Shown one piece after another: positions 26,228 to 33,836 of a stretch of 64,000 bases of DNA. How positions within the stretch are numbered: the first letter of the stretch is position 1; each line of letters starts with the position of its first letter. A model generated the notes under the pieces. The model made no database searches, was not told the origin of the DNA, and worked only from the letters and a program-made list of their open reading frames with translations. The position numbers and the translations under genes were made by a program. Source of the stretch: Cupriavidus respiraculi (lineage in GTDB: Bacteria; Pseudomonadota; Gammaproteobacteria; Burkholderiales; Burkholderiaceae); NCBI RefSeq assembly GCF_914271545.1, contig NZ_CAJZAH010000009.1, positions 62,001 to 126,000 on the forward strand. Direction: 5' to 3'.

Positions 26228-26539
26228 ATGGCAGACCCGATGCGCGTACGCGCCACCGAAACCGGCGGCGTGGTCGACGTCAAGATCTTGATGAAGCACG
26301 ACATGGAGACCGGCCAGCGCAAGGACGCTTCCGGCAAGACCATCCCGGCCTGGCATATCCAGACCGTGACCGCCCAGTGCAACGGCAAGGAAGTGTTCCG
26401 CGCCAGCTTCGGCCCGGCGGTGTCCAAGGATCCGTTCCTGAACTTCAAGTTCAAGGGCGGCGCCAAGGGCCAGAAGGTCACCGTCAACTGGATCGACAAC
26501 CGCGGCGACAAGCGTACCGACGAGGCGACCATCGCTTGA
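26228..26539 (+). CDS. soxZ: thiosulfate oxidation carrier complex protein SoxZ
   Basis: 103 residues, no signal peptide, as expected for SoxZ, which is co-exported with SoxY. Family patterns: MRVRATETGGVVDVKILMKH at the N-terminus, GKTIPAWHIQTVTAQCNGK in the middle and FKFKGGAKGQKVTVNWIDN near the end. SoxZ holds SoxY so that its cysteine arm can visit SoxAX, SoxB and SoxCD. The ATG is preceded by AGGAGAACACC. Confidence 0.96.
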   Translation: MADPMRVRATETGGVVDVKILMKHDMETGQRKDASGKTIPAWHIQTVTAQCNGKEVFRASFGPAVSKDPFLNFKFKGGAKGQKVTVNWIDNRGDKRTDEATIA

Positions 26540-26659
26540 TGGCGGCGCCGCGCGGCGCGTGTCGCGCGGCACATCGCGCCGGCCTCTGTTAAGGTGCCGG
26601 TCCGAAGTCGGCCCTTGGCCTTGCGTGTGTCGCGCAAGAGGGCGACGCGAAGGATAACT

Positions 26660-27133
26660 ATGCGGCGAGCATTTTTTGCGAAGGCGACGGCGGCCCTGGC
26701 CGCCATCGGCCTGGGCGCACGGGCCGTGGCCCAGACCGCGCCCGCACCGGCGGCACGCCCGGCGGCCGGCAAGAGTGGCGGCATCAAGGTCGTGTACCAG
26801 CTGTCCGAGGGCACCGACCAGGCGGTGCGCGGGATCGGCAATCTGCGCAACCACCTGGCCGGCGCGCCCGGCACGAAGATCGTGGTGGTGGCGCTGGGCT
26901 ATGGCGTCGACTTCCTGGTAGAAGGCGCGCGCGATGCGCGCGGCAATACCTTCGACGCGGCGGTGGGCGCGCTGTCCGGCATGGGCGTGGAGTTCCGCGT
27001 CTGCCGCAATACGCTGAGCGCGCGCCAGATCTCCGAATCGAAGCTGCTGCTGGAGACCAAGGTGGTGCAGGCGGGCGTGGTCGAGATCGCGCGCCTGCAG
27101 TCCGAAGAGGGCTACGCCTACATCAAGCCCTGA
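26660..27133 (+). CDS. exported DsrE-like protein in the sox cluster
   Basis: 157 residues. An N-terminal export signal (about 1-25, RRAFFAKATAALAAIGLGA) precedes a DsrE/F-fold domain: GIKVVYQLSEGTDQAVRG, then RNHLAGAPGTKIVVVALGYG, and VEFRVCRNTLSARQ with a single cysteine at C115 in the position used by DsrE-type sulfur carriers. The start at 26660 follows AAGGATAACT. Located between soxZ and soxA. By family and position it may accept or deliver a persulfide in the periplasm during the Sox cycle; this is inference, as the protein is not part of the minimal Sox set. Confidence 0.82.
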   Translation: MRRAFFAKATAALAAIGLGARAVAQTAPAPAARPAAGKSGGIKVVYQLSEGTDQAVRGIGNLRNHLAGAPGTKIVVVALGYGVDFLVEGARDARGNTFDAAVGALSGMGVEFRVCRNTLSARQISESKLLLETKVVQAGVVEIARLQSEEGYAYIKP

Positions 27134-27244
27134 AGTCCGCCAGGCCACGACGCCGAGCCCGTGGCGCATTCCGGTGCGTCGCGTACAACGACAACGAACC
27201 CGCCGCGCGCAGATGCGGGGCGAGGTCAGAGGAGAGAAGTCCCC

Positions 27245-28075
27245 ATGAACACGATCCGACGACGCCTTGCCCGCGCCGCGCTGGTGGCGAGCGGCACGGT
27301 GGCGCTGGCGGCCACGATGGCCGTGCATGCGCAAAGCGGCAGCACTGCCGACGAAATCGCCAAGTACCGCCAGATGCTGGCCGAGGGCAATCCCGCCGAG
27401 CTGTGGGAAGCCGCCGGCGAGGAACTGTGGAAGAAGCCCGCGGGCCCGAAGAACGCCTCGCTCGAACAGTGCGACCTGGGCAAGGGCCCGGGTGTCACCA
27501 AGGGCGCGTACGCCGAGTTGCCGCGCTACTTCAAGGACGCCGGCAAGGTGATGGACCTGGAGCAGCGCCTGGCCTGGTGCCGCGTCACGCTGCAGGGACT
27601 GTCCGAGCAGGATGCGAAGAAGGTACCGTTCTCCTCGTCGGGCAAGCCGTCCGAGATCGAACGGCTGGCGGCGTTCCTCACCGGCGAATCGCGCGGCGTG
27701 AAAATGAACGTGCAGCTCGCCCACCCCGAGGAAAAGCGCGTCTACGCGCTGGGCGAGAAAATGTTTTTCTATCGCGGCGGTGCCTACGACTTTGCCTGCG
27801 CCACCTGCCACGCGGCCGACGGCCAGCGCATCCGCCTGCAGGACCTGCCCAACCTGCTGACCGAGAAGGGCGCGCAGGCGGCCTATACCACCTGGCCCGC
27901 CTACCGCGTCTCCCAGGGCGAGGTCCGCACCATGCAGCACCGGCTGTACGACTGCCTGCGCCAGCAGCGCTTTCCGGAACCCGCCTACGGCTCCGACGTG
28001 ATCACCGCATTGACGATGTTCCTTGCCCGGAACGCCAACGGCGGCACGTACGACGGCCCGGCCATGAAGCGCTGA
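27245..28075 (+). CDS. soxA: SoxA, catalytic cytochrome subunit of SoxAX
   Basis: 276 residues, signal peptide about 1-29 (MAVHAQS). One heme motif, CATCH at 185-189, and the active-site cysteine ligand in RLYDCLRQQ (C237) whose persulfide takes part in catalysis. The N-terminal heme of diheme SoxA is absent: instead C76 (LEQCDLGKGPG) and C112 (LAWCRVTLQ) stand as the disulfide pair typical of monoheme SoxA. Joins thiosulfate to the SoxY cysteine. Start ATG 27245 follows AGAGGAGAGAA. The frame upstream is open but has no signal. soxX follows 18 bp later. Confidence 0.95.
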   Translation: MNTIRRRLARAALVASGTVALAATMAVHAQSGSTADEIAKYRQMLAEGNPAELWEAAGEELWKKPAGPKNASLEQCDLGKGPGVTKGAYAELPRYFKDAGKVMDLEQRLAWCRVTLQGLSEQDAKKVPFSSSGKPSEIERLAAFLTGESRGVKMNVQLAHPEEKRVYALGEKMFFYRGGAYDFACATCHAADGQRIRLQDLPNLLTEKGAQAAYTTWPAYRVSQGEVRTMQHRLYDCLRQQRFPEPAYGSDVITALTMFLARNANGGTYDGPAMKR

Positions 28076-28093
28076 TCGCCAGGGAGAAAGCAG

Positions 28094-28783
28094 ATGAGCC
28101 AATACAACAAGATGCGCGCGGTCCTCGCGCTGGCGCTCGCCGCCGGCTGCGCCGCCCATGGCGCCGGCGCGCTGGCACAGGACAATGCGGCCAAGCCCGC
28201 CCGGCCGGCCAAGGCGGCCACCAAGCCCGTCAAGGTGACCGATGCCGAGATGAAGGCGCTGATCGAAGGGTCGTTCACCTCCAAGGGCCCGGCCACCGTC
28301 GAGGGCGTGCTGGAACGCGATGCCACGCAGAAGGCCTGCAGCCAGTATGCGGACCGCTCGCGCGTGCCGGCGGCCGTGGCAAAGAAGATCGAGGCGGCCG
28401 AACTGAAGCAGGTCAAGTACCCGGCGGACAACCAGTGGCTGGGCGACTGGAAGGAAGGCGAGAAGACCGCGCAGAACGGCCGCGGCATGCAGTTCTCCGA
28501 CCCGGTCGGCGGCGTCAACGGCGCCAACTGCTACGCCTGCCACCAGATGACCAAGGCCGAGATCTCGTTCGGCAATATCGGCCCGTCGCTGTACCAGTAC
28601 GGCAAGCTGCGCGGCGATTCCGAGGCGGTGCTCAAGTACACCTGGGGCAAGATCTGGGACTCCAACGCGTACACGGCGTGCTCCAACATGCCGCGCTTCG
28701 GCCATAAGGGCATCCTGACGGAGAAGCAGATCCGCGACGTGATGGCGCTGCTGCTGGACCCCGCCTCGCCGGTCAACCAGTAG
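28094..28783 (+). CDS. soxX: SoxX, monoheme cytochrome subunit of SoxAX
   Basis: 229 residues, signal peptide about 1-28 (GAGALAQ). Heme motif CYACH at 146-150 in VNGANCYACHQMTK, methionine ligand candidate in CSNMPRFGHKGIL near 200. The N-terminal extension of about 100 residues with ATQKACSQYADRSR and WLGDWKEGEKTAQNGRG is the longer SoxX type that goes with monoheme SoxA. Forms the SoxAX complex that starts the thiosulfate cycle. 12 bp upstream of the thioredoxin gene. Confidence 0.95.
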   Translation: MSQYNKMRAVLALALAAGCAAHGAGALAQDNAAKPARPAKAATKPVKVTDAEMKALIEGSFTSKGPATVEGVLERDATQKACSQYADRSRVPAAVAKKIEAAELKQVKYPADNQWLGDWKEGEKTAQNGRGMQFSDPVGGVNGANCYACHQMTKAEISFGNIGPSLYQYGKLRGDSEAVLKYTWGKIWDSNAYTACSNMPRFGHKGILTEKQIRDVMALLLDPASPVNQ

Positions 28784-28795
28784 GCGGGGCGGGCG

Positions 28796-29296
28796 ATGCG
28801 CGGCGTGCGCCGGTTCGTCTCGGGCATCGCCACGGTGGCGCTCGCCGCGTCGCTGTGGCCGGGCGCCGCGGTGGCGCTGGAGCTGGGCGATACCGTGCGC
28901 CTGCCGCCGGTGCAGCTGCTGGACGGCCGCACGCTGCCGCCATCGCACTGGGCCGGGAAGCCGCTGGTGGTGCAGGTGTGGGCGTCGTGGTGCCCGTACT
29001 GCGCGCTGCAGAACCCCCGGCTCCAGAAACTCTACGAGAGCACGCGCGGCACGCCGCTGCAGGTGCTGACCATCAGCATCGACAAGACGCCCGGCGAGGC
29101 GAGCGACTATCTGCGCCAGCGCGGCTACACCTTTCCCGCCGCCATGGACACGCCCGCGCTGCGCGCGGCCATCTCCGGACGCAAGGGCCTGCCGGAACTG
29201 TACGTGATCGATGGCAACGGCAAGGTGGTGCAGAAGGAAGTCGGCGAAATGCTGGAAGACGACGTGGCCGCGCTGGCCCGCTACGCCAGGCCTTGA
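28796..29296 (+). CDS. soxW: periplasmic TlpA-like thioredoxin of the sox cluster (SoxW/SoxS-like)
   Basis: 166 residues. Signal or anchor about 8-27, then a thioredoxin fold with WASWCPYC (C66, C69), the cis-proline region GLPELYVIDGNG and an alkyl-hydroperoxide-reductase-like core (LTISIDKTPGEASDYL). Sox thioredoxins keep SoxY and related cysteines reduced and active. The names SoxW and SoxS are used unevenly; the symbol given is a best guess from position between soxX and soxB. The gene starts 12 bp after soxX and 67 bp before soxB. Confidence 0.88.
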   Translation: MRGVRRFVSGIATVALAASLWPGAAVALELGDTVRLPPVQLLDGRTLPPSHWAGKPLVVQVWASWCPYCALQNPRLQKLYESTRGTPLQVLTISIDKTPGEASDYLRQRGYTFPAAMDTPALRAAISGRKGLPELYVIDGNGKVVQKEVGEMLEDDVAALARYARP

Positions 29297-29363
29297 ACAA
29301 CTGCCCGCAGAGGCCCGGGGGTTTGCGCCGCATCGCCGGAGCGGCCCTCCACAGGACGAGACG

Positions 29364-31085
29364 ATGAATCGACGCGAATTCATGCAGGTGCTGGCGATCG
29401 CCGGCGCGGGCGGCATGGCCTTCCCGGCCCGCGAGGCGCACGCCGCCCAGGCCGCCGCGCAGCTCTACGACGTGCCGCGCTTCGGCAACGTGCACCTGCT
29501 GCACTACACCGACTGCCATGCCCAGCTGCTGCCGGTGCATTTCCGCGAGCCCAGCGTGAACCTGGGCGTGGGCGACTACGCCGGCAAGCCGCCGCATCTG
29601 GTGGGCGAGGCGCTGCTGCGGCAATTCCGCATCCCCGCCGGCACGCCGCAGGCGCACGCCTTCACCTATCTGGATTTCACCGAGGCCGCGCGCCGCTACG
29701 GCAAGGTGGGCGGCTTCGCGCATCTGGCCACCCTGGTCAAGCGGCTCAAGGCCGGGCGCCCCGGCGCGCTGCTGCTCGATGGCGGCGACACGTGGCAGGG
29801 CTCGGCCACCGCGCTGTGGACCCGTGGGCAGGACATGGTCGACGCCGCGCTCGCGCTCGGCGTGGATGTGATGACTGCCCACTGGGAAATGACCCTCGGC
29901 GCCGAGCGGGTCAGGCAGATCGTCGATGGCGACTTCAAGGGCAAGGTCGACTTCCTGGCGCAGAACGTCAAGACGAAAGACTTCGGCGACCCGGTCTTCG
30001 AGCCCTATGTCATCCGCGAGATGAACGGCGTGCCGGTGGCCATCATCGGCCAGGCCTTTCCCTATACGCCGATCGCCAATCCCGCCTACCTCGTGCCGGA
30101 CTGGACGTTCGGCATCCAGGAGGAAAGCCTGCAGCAGGTCATCGACGAGGCCCGCGGCAAGGGCGCGCAGGCAGTGGTGCTGCTGTCGCACAACGGCATG
30201 GACGTGGACCTGAAGCTCGCCTCGCGCGTGCGCGGGCTGGACGCCATTCTCGGCGGCCACACCCATGACGGCGTGCCGGCGCCGGTGCCGGTGCGCAACG
30301 CGGGCGGCACCACGCTGGTGACCAACGCCGGCTCCAACGGCAAGTTCCTGGGCGTGCTCGACTTCGACGTGCGCGACGGCAAGGTGCGCGACTTCCGCTA
30401 TCGCCTGCTGCCGGTCTTCGCCAACTACCTGCCGGCTGATCCGGCCATGGAGGCGCTGATCCGCAAGGTGCGCGCCCCGCACGAGCAGAAGCTGGGCGAG
30501 ACGCTGGCCGTCAATCGCGGCCTGCTGTACCGGCGCGGCAATTTCAACGGCACCTTCGACCAGCTGATCCTGGACGGCCTGATGCAGGTGCAGGGCGCCG
30601 ACATCGCGTTCTCCCCGGGCTTCCGCTGGGGCACCACGCTGCTGCCGGGCGAGGCCATCACGATGGAAAAGCTGATGGACCAGACCGCCATCACCTACCC
30701 GTACACCACGGTCTCGATGCTTACCGGTGCCACCATCAAGACCATCCTCGAGGACGTGGCCGACAACCTGTTCAACCCCGATCCCTACTACCAGCAGGGC
30801 GGCGACATGGTCCGCGTGGGGGGCCTGCAGTACGCCATCGACCCCGCGGCGGGCATGGGCCGCCGCATCAGCGAGATGCGGCTCAGGGGCCAGCCCATCG
30901 AGGCGGACAAGACCTACAAGGTCGCGGGCTGGGCCCCAGTCACCGAGGAAGGCCGCCAGTCCGGCGGCCCGCCGATCTGGGACGTGATGGCCCAATGGCT
31001 GCGCGAGCGCAAGGAAGTCACCGCCGGCACGCTCAACGTGCCGCTGGTGCGCGGCATGGCAGGCAATCCGGGCATGGCCGCGTAG
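29364..31085 (+). CDS. soxB: SoxB, thiosulfohydrolase
   Basis: 573 residues. Twin-arginine signal [18 protein letters not shown] 5'-nucleotidase-like dimanganese domain follows: [53 protein letters not shown] and [10 protein letters not shown], and the C-terminal domain with [16 protein letters not shown]. SoxB hydrolyses the sulfate group from SoxY-bound thiocysteine S-sulfate. The start at 29364 follows ACAGGACGAG; the upstream frame overlaps the thioredoxin gene. Last gene of the sox cluster, followed after 79 bp by the tRNA-Ala gene. Confidence 0.96.
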   Translation: MNRREFMQVLAIAGAGGMAFPAREAHAAQAAAQLYDVPRFGNVHLLHYTDCHAQLLPVHFREPSVNLGVGDYAGKPPHLVGEALLRQFRIPAGTPQAHAFTYLDFTEAARRYGKVGGFAHLATLVKRLKAGRPGALLLDGGDTWQGSATALWTRGQDMVDAALALGVDVMTAHWEMTLGAERVRQIVDGDFKGKVDFLAQNVKTKDFGDPVFEPYVIREMNGVPVAIIGQAFPYTPIANPAYLVPDWTFGIQEESLQQVIDEARGKGAQAVVLLSHNGMDVDLKLASRVRGLDAILGGHTHDGVPAPVPVRNAGGTTLVTNAGSNGKFLGVLDFDVRDGKVRDFRYRLLPVFANYLPADPAMEALIRKVRAPHEQKLGETLAVNRGLLYRRGNFNGTFDQLILDGLMQVQGADIAFSPGFRWGTTLLPGEAITMEKLMDQTAITYPYTTVSMLTGATIKTILEDVADNLFNPDPYYQQGGDMVRVGGLQYAIDPAAGMGRRISEMRLRGQPIEADKTYKVAGWAPVTEEGRQSGGPPIWDVMAQWLRERKEVTAGTLNVPLVRGMAGNPGMAA

Positions 31086-31124
31086 GCGCGCCGCCCGGGC
31101 GATGTGGCGCGGAGGTTGCACCCC

Positions 31125-31154
31125 TTGAAGCGTCGCGAGGAACCGGGCTACAAT
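31125..31154 (+). promoter_or_regulatory. promoter of the tRNA-Ala gene
   Basis: TTGAAG at 31125-31130 and TACAAT at 31149-31154 are separated by 18 bases, and the tRNA begins 10 bases after the -10 box: a convincing sigma-70 promoter. Confidence 0.75.
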
Positions 31155-31164
31155 CTCCCGTCAC

Positions 31165-31240
31165 GGGCCGATAGCTCAGCTGGGAGAGCGCTGCGTTCGC
31201 AATGCAGAGGTCGGGAGTTCGATCCTCCTTCGGTCCACCA
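31165..31240 (+). tRNA. tRNA-Ala (anticodon CGC)
   Basis: 76 bases. Acceptor GGGCCGA pairs with TCGGTCC (one G-T), the D-arm contains AGCTCAGCTGGGAGAGC, the anticodon stem CTGCG/TGCAG encloses TTCGCAA with CGC at 31198-31200 reading GCG (Ala), the T-arm has GGTTCGA-like GAGTTCGATCC, and CCA is encoded at 31238-31240. The 3' part is the attachment site of the downstream island. A terminator follows 25 bp later. Confidence 0.95.
31217..31240 (+). other. attL: tRNA 3' end used as integration site
   Basis: The last 24 bases of the tRNA gene recur, imperfectly, at 45551-45573 beyond the hsdM gene in the same orientation. The integrase gene starts 165 bp inside. This copy is intact and keeps the tRNA functional. 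Confidence 0.8.
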
Positions 31241-31264
31241 AGAACAAGTCCAGAGCAGTCCAAG

Positions 31265-31308
31265 AAAGGCCGGCAAGCCCAATAAATACAAGGCTTCCGG
31301 CCTTTTTT
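31265..31308 (+). terminator. intrinsic terminator after tRNA-Ala
   Basis: AAAGGCCGG (31265-31273) pairs with CCGGCCTTT (31297-31305); an inner AAGCC/GGCTT pair extends the stem, and the run TTTTTT (31303-31308) follows. It lies on the island side of attL, so it came with the element. Confidence 0.8.
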
Positions 31309-31344
31309 GCGTCCAAGATGTTCCGAAGACACCTATTGAAATCC

Positions 31345-31403
31345 GGGGGCAACTAGGGGCACTATTGGGGGCAACTCGCTCATGCCCCTAGGAGATGCCC
31401 CCG
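31345..31403. repeat. GGGGGCA-type repeats inside the left island end
   Basis: GGGGGCAACT at 31345-31354 and at 31367-31376, with GGGGCAC between (31356-31362), and inverted copies TGCCCC at 31383-31388 and TGCCCCC at 31396-31402 just before the integrase start. Similar repeats lie inside the right end. Candidates for integrase arm-type sites or regulator sites for int. Confidence 0.6.
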
Positions 31404-31404
31404 C

Positions 31405-32619
31405 ATGGCCCTCACCGATACCGCAGTCCGTACTGCCAAGCCCACCGGCAAGACCCAAAGGCTCTACGACAGCAAGGGGCTTTACCTAGAGGTGTCCCCG
31501 AGCGGCGGGAAGTGGTGGCGGATGAAATACCGCTTCAATGGGAAGGAGAAGCGGCTCAGCTTCGGCGTCTACCCGGATGTGGGCCTGAAGGACGCGCGCG
31601 AGCGTAGAGATGCTGCGCGCAAGATCCTTGCGAACGATGCGGATCCGGGGGAGGAATATAAGGCCAAGAAGGCAGCACAGGCGGACCGGGCGGCAAACAA
31701 CTTCGAAGGTATCGCACGCGAGTGGTTTGCCAAGCAGGCACTGGGCTGGGCTCCGAGCCATGCCAGCAAGGTCATACAACGCCTTGAAAAGAACCTTTTC
31801 CCTTGGCTTGGAAGCCGTCCTATCGCCGAGATAGCCGCCGCAGAGCTGCTGGCAGTTCTCCGGCGGTTGGAGTCGCGGGGGGCAATCGATACCGCGCATC
31901 GCGCGCTGCAGAACTGTGGCCAGATATTCCGGTACGCCGTGGCCACGGGGCGGGCGCAGCAGGATCCCTCCAGGGATCTCCGTGGGGCTTTGACACCCGC
32001 TCAGCACAAAAATTTTCCGTCCCTTACAGAACCCATGCAAGTCGCAGAGTTGCTGCGCGCCATTGATGGGTTCAAAGGCACGTTTGTGGTGCGAAGCGCA
32101 TTGCTGCTCGCGCCGTTGCTTTTCGTACGACCGGGGGAACTCCGAAAGGCCAAATGGGCGGACATCGAATTTGCTCGGGGCGAGTGGCGATACTTCGTGT
32201 CCAAAACCAAGATTGAGCACACGGTACCGCTGGCGCGGCAAGCCATTGCCATATTGAGCGACCTGGGAAACCTCACCGGAAGCCGTGAGTACGTGTTCCC
32301 AGGCCGCGACCCAAAGAAGCCGATGAGTGAGGCAGCCATCAATGCCGCGCTGCGGCGTATGGGATATGACACGAAGACCGAGATCACGGGGCACGGGTTC
32401 AGGGCCATGGCCCGGACGATCCTGCATGAAGAACTGCACGTCAAACCGGAAGTGATTGAACACCAGCTGGCGCACAAGGTGGCGGACGCATTGGGTACGG
32501 CGTACAACCGAACGAAGTTTCTGAAGGAACGCCGAGAAATGATGCAACTGTGGGCCGACTACCTTGACGAATTGAAAGGAGGCGGGAAAGTACTGCGCTT
32601 CACCTCCGCGTCGGCTTAG
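31405..32619 (+). CDS. tyrosine-recombinase integrase, P4/DUF4102 type
   Basis: 404 residues. N-terminal DUF4102 arm-binding domain (about 1-90: LTDTAVRTAKPTGKTQRLYD, KYRFNGKEKRLSFGVYPDVGL), core-binding domain (about 98-190), and catalytic domain with R242 in FVRPGELRKAKW, H330/R333 in GHGFRAMART, a histidine in EHQLAH and the tyrosine nucleophile Y367 in AYNRTKF. All catalytic residues are present, so the enzyme looks active. It integrates elements at the 3' ends of tRNA genes, here tRNA-Ala. It is the first gene of the island, read away from the tRNA. Confidence 0.95.
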   Translation: MALTDTAVRTAKPTGKTQRLYDSKGLYLEVSPSGGKWWRMKYRFNGKEKRLSFGVYPDVGLKDARERRDAARKILANDADPGEEYKAKKAAQADRAANNFEGIAREWFAKQALGWAPSHASKVIQRLEKNLFPWLGSRPIAEIAAAELLAVLRRLESRGAIDTAHRALQNCGQIFRYAVATGRAQQDPSRDLRGALTPAQHKNFPSLTEPMQVAELLRAIDGFKGTFVVRSALLLAPLLFVRPGELRKAKWADIEFARGEWRYFVSKTKIEHTVPLARQAIAILSDLGNLTGSREYVFPGRDPKKPMSEAAINAALRRMGYDTKTEITGHGFRAMARTILHEELHVKPEVIEHQLAHKVADALGTAYNRTKFLKERREMMQLWADYLDELKGGGKVLRFTSASA

Positions 32620-32724
32620 GTTTGCCACCTGGTATTGCTTCTAGGTCGAAACTGCCGGTATGCGTTGACATGGACGGGTCTCGGTTGCGTCCTCTCGGCC
32701 ATCTCCCCTCTCTCGGGAATGTAA

Positions 32725-33483
32725 ATGTTACAAATGCTTTACTTTGAGCACCACAGGTTTGTCCGCATTGCGCTTGAGGAGCTGATCAAGAAGAACTCCT
32801 TCGCCTCATACCTGTGGAAGAGCATTGGCGCAGAACTCCACTATGTTCTTCGTGAATGGCCAGATGACGACGAGGCGGGCTTCTCCAAGGTGTATCCGGT
32901 GGAGGCACTTTACCTCTGGCTATACAAGAGCGGAGGGCTGGACCCCATGTGGCTCGCGGATGAGGTCGGTCGGTTCGAGGACGACACGGGCCATCCTTTA
33001 CCGGACGGGATTGGACCGACATATTCGCCGGCACAGCAACTGGTCGCCTACGGGCTCTGGTTGTTGAATGTCCACGGCGAAGTGAAAGGCCCTATCGTCG
33101 ATGAGGGGTACAACGAGCAAGGTTGGAGCCGCGAAGACGTGCTTGAGCACCGCTATGAAACCTTACTGCTTGCCTACCAGGCACTGGTCTACGCTCAAAA
33201 ACTCGCCGCCGGAATGCCGCTTACGGGCGAGGAGGTCGCGCGCGCCAAGCTCGTCAACTTCTCGAAGTTGGGTGAGGAAGGCGCAAGGAAACGGCACGAA
33301 CCAATGACGCAGCTGAAGAGATGGGCAGTGGAGTTATACAAGGCCGGTACTTGGCCATCTGCAAACCGCGCTGCTCACGATTTAAAGGAGCGGGTCATCG
33401 AGCATGGTCGCACCATTGGCGCCGTCCTCAGCGACCAAAACGCGCAACGGACCATTGCCGAGTGGTTCCGGAAGTCCGTCTAG
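32725..33483 (+). CDS. island protein of unknown function
   Basis: 252 residues, soluble, no signal or membrane segment. The first half is rich in aromatic residues and acidic loops (LHYVLREWPDDDEAGF, VEALYLWLYKSGGLDPMWLADE), the C-terminal half is more basic and helical (ARKRHEPMTQLKRWAVELYK, AHDLKERVIEHGRTIGAVLSD) and ends AEWFRKSV, which could bind nucleic acid. Ends such as NAQRTIAEWFRK recall small phage-like DNA-binding proteins, but I recognise no family. The ATG at 32725 follows TCTCGGGAATG, without a strong ribosome site. It stands between int and the AlpA-like gene. Confidence 0.75.
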   Translation: MLQMLYFEHHRFVRIALEELIKKNSFASYLWKSIGAELHYVLREWPDDDEAGFSKVYPVEALYLWLYKSGGLDPMWLADEVGRFEDDTGHPLPDGIGPTYSPAQQLVAYGLWLLNVHGEVKGPIVDEGYNEQGWSREDVLEHRYETLLLAYQALVYAQKLAAGMPLTGEEVARAKLVNFSKLGEEGARKRHEPMTQLKRWAVELYKAGTWPSANRAAHDLKERVIEHGRTIGAVLSDQNAQRTIAEWFRKSV

Positions 33484-33616
33484 CCGGCAGACGGATACGG
33501 CACGCCCCTAGAGCGCCACGGCTGGCGGGCTGGCGCCGTAGTCCGCGCCCTACTGATCACTTCCAATGACAGCCATGCGTCCCGGATGGTCCGGGGCGGT
33601 TCAATAAGGTGCATAC

Positions 33617-33826
33617 ATGGCTGAACAAGCGCACACCGCACTAGCCATCCTGCGTCGTAAGCAGGTGGAAATCGAAACCGGACTCTCCCGCTCTACGATT
33701 TATCAGCGGATCAAGGGGAAGACCTTTCCGCCGGCCGTCCAGCTCGGTCCCCGCGCCGTTGGCTGGCGCCGTGGCGATATCGATGCGTTTCTGGCCGATC
33801 CCGCGGGATACCGCGCTGCGGCGTAA
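33617..33826 (+). CDS. AlpA-like helix-turn-helix regulator
   Basis: 69 residues. ILRRKQVEIETGLSRSTIYQ forms the MerR/AlpA-type helix-turn-helix, followed by FPPAVQLGPRAVGWRRGDID and AFLADP, the standard AlpA pattern. AlpA of CP4-57 activates the excision functions of its element. Located 10 bp upstream of the replication-protein gene and probably co-transcribed with it; it may control int or replication of the island. Confidence 0.88.
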   Translation: MAEQAHTALAILRRKQVEIETGLSRSTIYQRIKGKTFPPAVQLGPRAVGWRRGDIDAFLADPAGYRAAA

Positions 33827-33836
33827 GGGGAAGGCA

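Noticed and set aside
31345-31403. GGGGGCA repeats considered as a CRISPR-like array
   Set aside because: Repeats are 7-10 bp, irregularly spaced and partly inverted, with no spacers of uniform length and no cas genes in the window.
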